A DNA stretch of 10,191 nt from an uncultured Oscillibacter sp. (GTDB taxonomy: Bacteria > Bacillota > Clostridia > Oscillospirales > Oscillospiraceae): positions 1 to 10,191 of the forward strand of contig CAJUJW010000080.1 in the NCBI GenBank assembly GCA_910586735.1. The letters are read 5' to 3'. The position numbers and the translations under genes were made by a program. Below the pieces are notes generated by a model. The model was given only the letters and a program-made list of their open reading frames with translations. It did not search any database and was not told the DNA's origin. Below, piece after piece: positions 5,916 through 10,191 of this stretch; positions within the stretch are counted from its first letter, which is position 1; each line of letters begins with the position of its first letter.

Positions 5916-6593
5916 ATGGCGGATACCACCAACGCCCTGCTGCGGCAGTATGTGAAGCTGACGGAATTTCTGGGTGCGGCCCTGGGCCCGGACTACGAGG
6001 TGGCCCTCCACGACCTGACGGACAAAAACCGCTCCATCATCGCTATAGCCAACGGGTATATCAGCGGGCGGGAGGTCGGCGCGCCGCTGACCAACATGGC
6101 CCTCAGCGTTTTGAAGGACGAGAGCTACGAGTGGCAGGATTACCGCCTGCACTACTCCGGCGTCTCCGTCACCGGGAACGTCCTGCGCTCCAGCACCATG
6201 TTCATCAAGGAGGACGGGAAGCTCATCGGGATGCTCTGCGTCAATTTTGACGACAGCCGCTACCGGACCTTCGCCCAGCAGGTCCTGTCCCTGTGCCACC
6301 CGAATCCCTTCTTCCAGGCCCAGGAGCGGCCGGAGGAAGAGGAGGGCCCCCTCCCCCGGCCGGAGACCTTCCGCAACTCCACCGAGGCGGTGACCCAGGA
6401 CGCCATCGCCCACGAGCTGGAGCGCCTGGGGGTCCCGGCGGAGCGGCTCACCTCCGAGGAGCGGCTCCATGTCATCGCCGCCCTGGAGGAGAGCGGCATC
6501 TTCCTTCTCAAGGGGGCCGTGAAGGACGTGGCCGCTGGCCTGGGCTGCTCTCAGGCCAGCGTCTACCGCTACCTGTCCCAGATCAGAAAATAA
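5916..6593 (+). CDS. YheO/DauR-like transcriptional regulator (PAS_6 plus HTH_22)
   Basis: 225 aa. The N-terminal part (about 5-125) matches the YheO-like PAS ligand-binding domain: YEVALHDLTDKNRSI at 27-41, a GR-x-VGAPLTN segment at 51-60, and LIGMLCVNFD at 103-112. A charged linker with a Glu run (138-143) leads to a C-terminal helix-turn-helix (about 155-222) ending in AVKDVAAGLGCSQASVYRYL at 201-220. Characterised relatives include E. coli YheO (function unclear) and Pseudomonas DauR, which controls D-arginine catabolism, so a small amino-acid-related ligand is plausible. It sits divergent from an amino acid transporter and aminotransferase, which are its likely targets, and it may also control itself. 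The ATG at 5916 has an AGGAGG site 5 nt upstream. The yczE-like gene follows after 21 bp, so the two form an operon. Confidence 0.88.
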   Translation: MADTTNALLRQYVKLTEFLGAALGPDYEVALHDLTDKNRSIIAIANGYISGREVGAPLTNMALSVLKDESYEWQDYRLHYSGVSVTGNVLRSSTMFIKEDGKLIGMLCVNFDDSRYRTFAQQVLSLCHPNPFFQAQERPEEEEGPLPRPETFRNSTEAVTQDAIAHELERLGVPAERLTSEERLHVIAALEESGIFLLKGAVKDVAAGLGCSQASVYRYLSQIRK

Positions 6594-6614
6594 GAAGTAC
6601 GGAGGAATCTTCAT

Positions 6615-7280
6615 ATGTATCGGGAATACTCCCGGCGGCTGGGCCAGCTGCTCTCCGGCATCGTGGTCACCGCCGTGGGCATCGTCATGACGCTCCAGGC
6701 CAACGTGGGCCTGGAGCCCTGGAGCGTGCTCCAGCAGGGCCTCACCCTGACCTTCGGCATCACCTTCGGCCTGGCCTCCATCCTGGTGGGGACCACGGTC
6801 ATTCTCATCGCCGTCCTCTGCGGCGAGCGGATCGGGGCCGGGACCTTCATCAACATCATCCTGTGCGGCGTCTTCATGGACGGACTGCTGGCCCTGGGCT
6901 GGCTCCCTAAGATGACGGGGCTGGCCTCCGGGGTGGTGATGCTGCTGGCGGGGCTGGAGGTGCTGGCCCTGGGCACCTGGATGTACATGCGCAGCGCCCT
7001 GGGCTCCGGCCCCCGGGACGCGCTGATGGTGGCTCTGGCCCGGAAGACCGGGCGGTCCGTGGGCCTGTGCCGGGCCAGCGTGGAACTGGCCGTCTTCCTG
7101 GCGGGCTGGTTTCTGGGGGGCCAGGTGGGCATCGGCACCCTCATCTCCGCCCTGGGACTGGGGATGTTGTTCAACCTGAACTTCGCTCTGCTCCACTTCG
7201 ACGCGGCGGCCCTCCACCAGGAGGACATCATGGAAACGCTGCGCCGCCTCTCCCGGCAGCGGCAGGAATCCCAAAGATGA
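6615..7280 (+). CDS. YczE/YyaS/YitT-family integral membrane protein
   Basis: 221 aa, with about five or six hydrophobic segments (roughly 12-28, 50-70, 76-95, 103-123, 152-168 and 171-187). Two related segments show the internal repeat of this family: ANVGLEPWSVLQQGL at 29-43 and SALGSGPRDALMVAL at 127-141, the second containing the typical LGxGPRDALM motif. The molecular function of the family (COG2364) is unknown; B. subtilis YczE is the namesake. The ATG at 6615 has a GGAGGA site 8 nt upstream. It is co-transcribed with the YheO/DauR-like regulator and ends at a clear terminator. A role in moving a metabolite linked to the divergent amino acid genes is possible, but only by proximity. Confidence 0.85.
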   Translation: MYREYSRRLGQLLSGIVVTAVGIVMTLQANVGLEPWSVLQQGLTLTFGITFGLASILVGTTVILIAVLCGERIGAGTFINIILCGVFMDGLLALGWLPKMTGLASGVVMLLAGLEVLALGTWMYMRSALGSGPRDALMVALARKTGRSVGLCRASVELAVFLAGWFLGGQVGIGTLISALGLGMLFNLNFALLHFDAAALHQEDIMETLRRLSRQRQESQR

Positions 7281-7315
7281 AAAAGGCCCTCCCAAACGGG
7301 AGGGCTCAGCTTTTT
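7280..7315 (+). terminator. Rho-independent terminator of the regulator-yczE operon
   Basis: An 8-bp perfect GC stem (7286-7293 with 7298-7305) has an AAAC loop and ends in a five-T run at 7311-7315. The A-run at 7280-7284 can pair with the T-run, so the structure could also work on the minus strand. Confidence 0.85.
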
Positions 7316-7365
7316 GAATTTCACTTTTCAGCGCCGCTTTTCCATATCCTACTAATATAGCAATC

Positions 7366-7419
7366 GCCGCCCCGGAGCGCGGGCCGCGCCGGGGCGGCAA
7401 AATATATTCTTCGGAATAT
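7366..7419. other. Two tandem hairpins between operons
   Basis: A very GC-rich stem (7366-7374 with 7390-7398, with further internal pairing) is followed 5 bp later by an AT-rich 6-bp stem ATATTC/GAATAT with a TTCG loop (7404-7419). Neither has a proper U-tract on the + strand. They could be a second barrier to read-through into the FapA-like gene, or a processing or transcript-end structure. Confidence 0.4.
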
Positions 7420-7431
7420 GACAATTCCCTC

Positions 7432-7460
7432 TTCCCAAGAGGACAAATATTTAGTATAAT
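7432..7460 (+). promoter_or_regulatory. Probable promoter of the FapA-like gene, with overlapping palindrome
   Basis: TTCCCA (7432-7437) and TATAAT (7455-7460) are 17 bp apart; the -10 is perfect and the -35 is 4/6. A second TATAAT at 7467-7472 lacks a partner. CCTCTT/AAGAGG (7428-7442) is a 6-bp inverted repeat that covers the -35 box and might be an operator. Confidence 0.5.
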
Positions 7461-7507
7461 TTGATTTATAATGTTATCAACCCCCCGGAGAAATTGAGGT
7501 GCATACC

Positions 7508-9253
7508 ATGTCATTCAAGGACAAAATCTCGTCCCTCCTGTTCCACCCCAAGAAGGTGGAGGAGGAGACGGAGGAAACCCTCCCCTTCGAGAAACACGAG
7601 CCTTCTCCCCAGGAGACCCCGGCGACTCAGGAGGCCGCCCAAAGCGACCCCTCCCGGCTGGACATCCCCTCGGACCACCCCATCCGCCAGCTCTACGAGC
7701 TGCGGGAGAAGGAGAGCGGCAGCCTGCCCCTGCCCCGGCTGATTATGGACGAGGAGGGCGTCCTGCCCCCGGAGATCATCGAGAAGGAGAAAAGCCGCTT
7801 GCAGACATCCCTGAAAAACGTCTGCGGCACCCGCTTGAAGGCCGCCAAGGGCCGGACCCGGGGCAAGCACAGCAAGAAAAAGGCGGAGGCCGAGGCGGAG
7901 GAGGAGCCCCTGATTCTGGACGCCCGCCCCTGGTTCCATCTCTCCTCCGACAAGCTCTACGCCTGGATGCTGGTTCTCCCCCCCATCGGGCAGGGGGAGG
8001 AGCTCTCCAGGGACATGATCTACCAGGCCCTGGGGGACCATGACATCTCCTTCGGCCTGGACACCGCCCTGATCGACCGGGTGTCCCGGGACCGGGAGCG
8101 GTACTTCACCCTCTACCTGGTGGCCAAGGGAAAGCCCGCTTTCGACGGGCGGAACGGCAACATCGTGGACAACTTCCCCCGGGTCCTCCAGCGGACGTTG
8201 GAGGTGGACGAGTTCGGCCAGGTGGACTACACCGCCCTGAACCTCATCTGCAACGTCAAGGAGGGCGAGGAGATCTGCCGCCTCATCCGCCCCACCGAGG
8301 GCGAGCCCGGCCGGACCGTGACCAACCAGGAGGTCCCCGCCAAGAGCGGGAAGGACGTGCCCCTGCCCAAGGGCCGGAACACCGAGATCAGCGAGGACGG
8401 GGATTCCCTGCTGGCCACCATGCCGGGGCACGTGGAGTTCACCGGGCGCTGCTTCCAGGTGAAGCCGGTGCTGGACATCGACGGAGACGTGGACTTCTCC
8501 ACGGGCAGCATCAACTTTGTGGGAGATGTCAACATCAAAGGGGACATCCTCAGCGGCTTCTCCGTCAAGGCCATGGGGAACGTCTACGTGGGCGGCGTGA
8601 TAGAGTCCGGCAGCTCTGTGGAGACCGGCGGCGACCTGACGGTGGTCAAGGGCATCCTGGGGGACGGCAGCACGGTCATCCGCTGCTCCCGGTGCGTCTT
8701 CTCCAAGTACATTGAAAACGCCGTTATCTCCGTCAAGGAAAACCTCCAGACGGACTGCGTGGTCAACAGCAAGGTCTACTGCGGCGGGGAGGTGGTGGTC
8801 CGCTCGGGCCGGGGCAGCATCATGGGCGGCCGGGTCTGGGCCGCCAGCAAGATCAGCGCCAGCGCCGTGGGCGCCAAGTCCGAGGTCCGCACCGCCGTGG
8901 CCCTGGGGGGCCGGCCCTGCGGCAGCTTTGAGCGGGACCGCCTCCGCCGGAAGCTGAAGGAGCTGGCCCAGGAGATGGAGCGGCTGGAGAGCCAGCCGGA
9001 AAGCGCCGTCAAGGGCAGCCTCATCGGCAAGGTCCGCATGCGCTCCTCCGTGACGGAACACAAGCTGAAGCTGCTGGAGGAGGACCTGGCGGCAAATCCC
9101 GCGGACGCCAAGGAGCAGGAGAGCGCCCGCCTGGAGTGCGGCGTGGCCTACGCCGGGACGGACATCAGCTTTGGAGACGAGCTCCTCCGCCTGCGGCAGG
9201 AAACCCACCAGTGCGTGGCCAAACTGGTCTGCGGGGAAATCGTTTTGATGTAG
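7508..9253 (+). CDS. FapA-like DUF342 domain protein
   Basis: 581 aa. The ATG at 7508 is chosen because GAGGTG at 7496-7501 sits 6 nt upstream; a GTG at 7499 is the alternative. The first ~135 residues are a charged, low-complexity region (acidic 17-45, then Lys/Glu-rich 111-133). The FapA/DUF342 region starts around 140 with FHLSSDKLYAWMLVLPP (143-159), and PAFDGRNGNIVDNFP at 210-224. From about 320 to 470 there are regular Gly/Val-rich repeats (GDVDF, GDVNIKGDI, GNVYVGGVI, GDLTVVKGI) expected of a right-handed beta-helix with polymer-forming character. Residues 475-535 form a probable coiled coil and the end is a short beta tail. FapA-type proteins have been linked to flagellar placement and to cell-envelope functions; no flagellar gene is visible here, so the role is open. 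It is cytoplasmic by appearance (no signal peptide or membrane segment). Confidence 0.85.
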   Translation: MSFKDKISSLLFHPKKVEEETEETLPFEKHEPSPQETPATQEAAQSDPSRLDIPSDHPIRQLYELREKESGSLPLPRLIMDEEGVLPPEIIEKEKSRLQTSLKNVCGTRLKAAKGRTRGKHSKKKAEAEAEEEPLILDARPWFHLSSDKLYAWMLVLPPIGQGEELSRDMIYQALGDHDISFGLDTALIDRVSRDRERYFTLYLVAKGKPAFDGRNGNIVDNFPRVLQRTLEVDEFGQVDYTALNLICNVKEGEEICRLIRPTEGEPGRTVTNQEVPAKSGKDVPLPKGRNTEISEDGDSLLATMPGHVEFTGRCFQVKPVLDIDGDVDFSTGSINFVGDVNIKGDILSGFSVKAMGNVYVGGVIESGSSVETGGDLTVVKGILGDGSTVIRCSRCVFSKYIENAVISVKENLQTDCVVNSKVYCGGEVVVRSGRGSIMGGRVWAASKISASAVGAKSEVRTAVALGGRPCGSFERDRLRRKLKELAQEMERLESQPESAVKGSLIGKVRMRSSVTEHKLKLLEEDLAANPADAKEQESARLECGVAYAGTDISFGDELLRLRQETHQCVAKLVCGEIVLM

Positions 9254-9277
9254 GGCAGTAAACATCTGTCCACCCCC

Positions 9278-9311
9278 CGGGTTCCCGGCAAATTCGGGCG
9301 GGTTCCCGGCA
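9278..9311. repeat. Two 13-bp direct repeats, 21-bp period
   Basis: CGGGTTCCCGGCA occurs exactly at 9278-9290 and 9299-9311, so the same DNA face is shown twice at two helical turns. Each unit has a small palindrome (CGGGTTCCCG). The repeats end 36 bp upstream of the -35 box of the lipoprotein promoter, a typical activator position. No obvious terminator for the preceding gene is seen in this gap. Confidence 0.55.
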
Positions 9312-9347
9312 TTCCCAGGTAAATTTCCAAAAACTGCGAATTGCGCA

Positions 9348-9376
9348 TTGAATTTTTTCCCCTTCTCCTGTATAAT
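9348..9376 (+). promoter_or_regulatory. Sigma-A promoter of the BMP lipoprotein gene
   Basis: TTGAAT (9348-9353) and TATAAT (9371-9376) are separated by 17 bp. Transcription would start near 9383. The leader begins with a small hairpin, CGGGGA/TCCCCG (9386-9407), before an AGGAGG site. Confidence 0.8.
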
Positions 9377-9446
9377 GAAGACAGCCGGGGAGAAATTTCC
9401 GTCCCCGTTCCTTTCCATATGGACTTTCAAAAAGGAGGAAAACAGA

Positions 9447-10191
9447 ATGAAGAAGTTTCTTGCATTGCTGCTGTCTATGATCCTGGCCCTCAGCCTGGCC
9501 GCCTGCGGAGGCGGCGGAGGCGAAGACAGCGAGCCCGCGGACGAGTCCAAACCCGCCGACACCCAGCAGCCCGCCGACGGAGGCAGCGAGCCCGCCGGGG
9601 GCAAAACCGTCAAGGTGGGCCTGATCTGCATCGGAGACGAGAACGACCAGGGCTACACCTACAACTTCATCCGGGGCAAGGAGGCTGCCACCGAGGCCCT
9701 GGCCGCCAAGGGCATCAACGTGGAATGGGTCACCAAATGGAACATCAAGGAAGATGTCAGCTGCCAGGACGCCAACATCGAACTGGCGGACGACGGCTGC
9801 GACCTGATCATCAACAACTCCTTCGGCTTCGAGCCCTTCATGCTGAAGGTGGCCCCGGACTATCCCGAGATTGAGTTCATCGCCTGCACCAACCAGGCCT
9901 CCTGGGGAGACAGCCTGGAAAACACCCACAACGCCTTTGCCAACATCTACGAGGGCCGGTACCTTGCCGGCGTGGTGGCGGGCATGAAGCTCCAGCAGAT
10001 GATTGACGAGGGAACCATCTCCGCCGACAAGGCCGTCATCGGCTACGTGGGCGCCTTCTCCTTCGCGGAGGTCATCTCCGGCTTCACCAGCTACTTCCTG
10101 GGCGCCCGGAGCGTCTGCCCCAGCGTCACCATGAAAGTCCAGTTCGTGGGCTCCTGGTCCGACGCCACCGAGGAGGCCAACGCCGCCTCCG
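9447..10191 (+). CDS. BMP/PnrA-family ABC transporter substrate-binding lipoprotein (partial)
   Basis: The gene runs off the right edge; 248 codons are visible of a family usually 340-400 aa long. The start ATG follows AAAGGAGGA. Residues 1-20 are a lipoprotein signal ending in the lipobox LAAC with Cys20, so the mature protein should be lipid-anchored outside the membrane. A Gly run and an Asp/Glu/Pro/Ala-rich tether (21-52) lead into the binding domain starting VKVGLICIGDENDQGYTYNF. Later segments, INNSFGFEPFMLKVAPDYPE and NIYEGRYLAGVVAGMK, match the BMP family pattern. Characterised members bind nucleosides (Treponema PnrA and related proteins) and work with an ABC permease and ATPase, expected beyond the window. 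The ligand here is not certain. It has its own promoter and a direct repeat upstream. Confidence 0.9.
   Translation, partial: MKKFLALLLSMILALSLAACGGGGGEDSEPADESKPADTQQPADGGSEPAGGKTVKVGLICIGDENDQGYTYNFIRGKEAATEALAAKGINVEWVTKWNIKEDVSCQDANIELADDGCDLIINNSFGFEPFMLKVAPDYPEIEFIACTNQASWGDSLENTHNAFANIYEGRYLAGVVAGMKLQQMIDEGTISADKAVIGYVGAFSFAEVISGFTSYFLGARSVCPSVTMKVQFVGSWSDATEEANAAS

Noticed and set aside
5663..5932. A small minus-strand frame of 89 aa in the divergent control region
   Set aside because: It begins at a GTG inside the regulator gene with no ribosome binding site and runs across both the consensus promoter and the palindrome; it has no family resemblance.
7511..9631. Very long open frames opposite real genes, for example 7511-9631 and 5844-7514 on the minus strand
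   Set aside because: They are typical of GC-rich DNA, lack recognisable domains and ribosome binding sites, read as Pro/Gly/Ala/His-rich text, and run through terminators and promoters of well-supported genes.

Overview
The window is GC-rich coding DNA with AT-rich promoter gaps, strong AGGAGG-type ribosome binding sites and near-consensus sigma-A promoters (TTGACA / TATAAT). Together with the protein families present (HxlR regulator, YheO/DauR-like regulator, YczE membrane protein, FapA/DUF342 protein, BMP lipoprotein, Tyt1/MhsT-type NSS transporter), this points to a high-GC member of the Clostridia, most likely a gut Oscillospiraceae-type bacterium. The assignment is an inference from style and content, not from a marker gene. 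I see no rRNA, tRNA, CRISPR array or intact mobile element.

Layout. 1-202: non-coding, with nested hairpins and then a clear promoter. 203-1387 (+): membrane-anchored phosphodiester glycosidase (NAGPA-like). 1368-2303 (-): radical SAM protein, overlapping the previous gene tail to tail by 20 bp. 2423-2827 (+): HxlR-type regulator, divergent from the radical SAM gene across a gap holding repeated GTAC sites. 2839-2874: terminator for the leftward unit. 2903-4048 (-): PLP aminotransferase of the HisC/CobD type. 4075-4106: second leftward terminator. 4121-5446 (-): sodium-dependent amino acid transporter (NSS/SNF). 5447-5915: a 469-bp divergent control region. 5916-6593 (+): YheO/DauR-like regulator. 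6615-7280 (+): YczE-family membrane protein, followed by a terminator. 7508-9253 (+): FapA-like DUF342 protein. 9447 to the right edge (+): BMP/PnrA-type substrate-binding lipoprotein, cut by the window end.

The most coherent unit is 2839-7315: a regulator and a small membrane protein divergent from a transporter and an aminotransferase. The shared region carries two strong outward promoters, a perfect 8-bp inverted repeat (23 bp in all) just upstream of the transporter -35, and a ~195-nt transporter leader rich in hairpins. The simplest reading is an amino-acid uptake and transamination module controlled by the YheO/DauR-like protein; the substrate cannot be read from the sequence. The flanking genes (glycosidase, radical SAM/HxlR pair, FapA-like gene, BMP lipoprotein) look like independent units with their own promoters.
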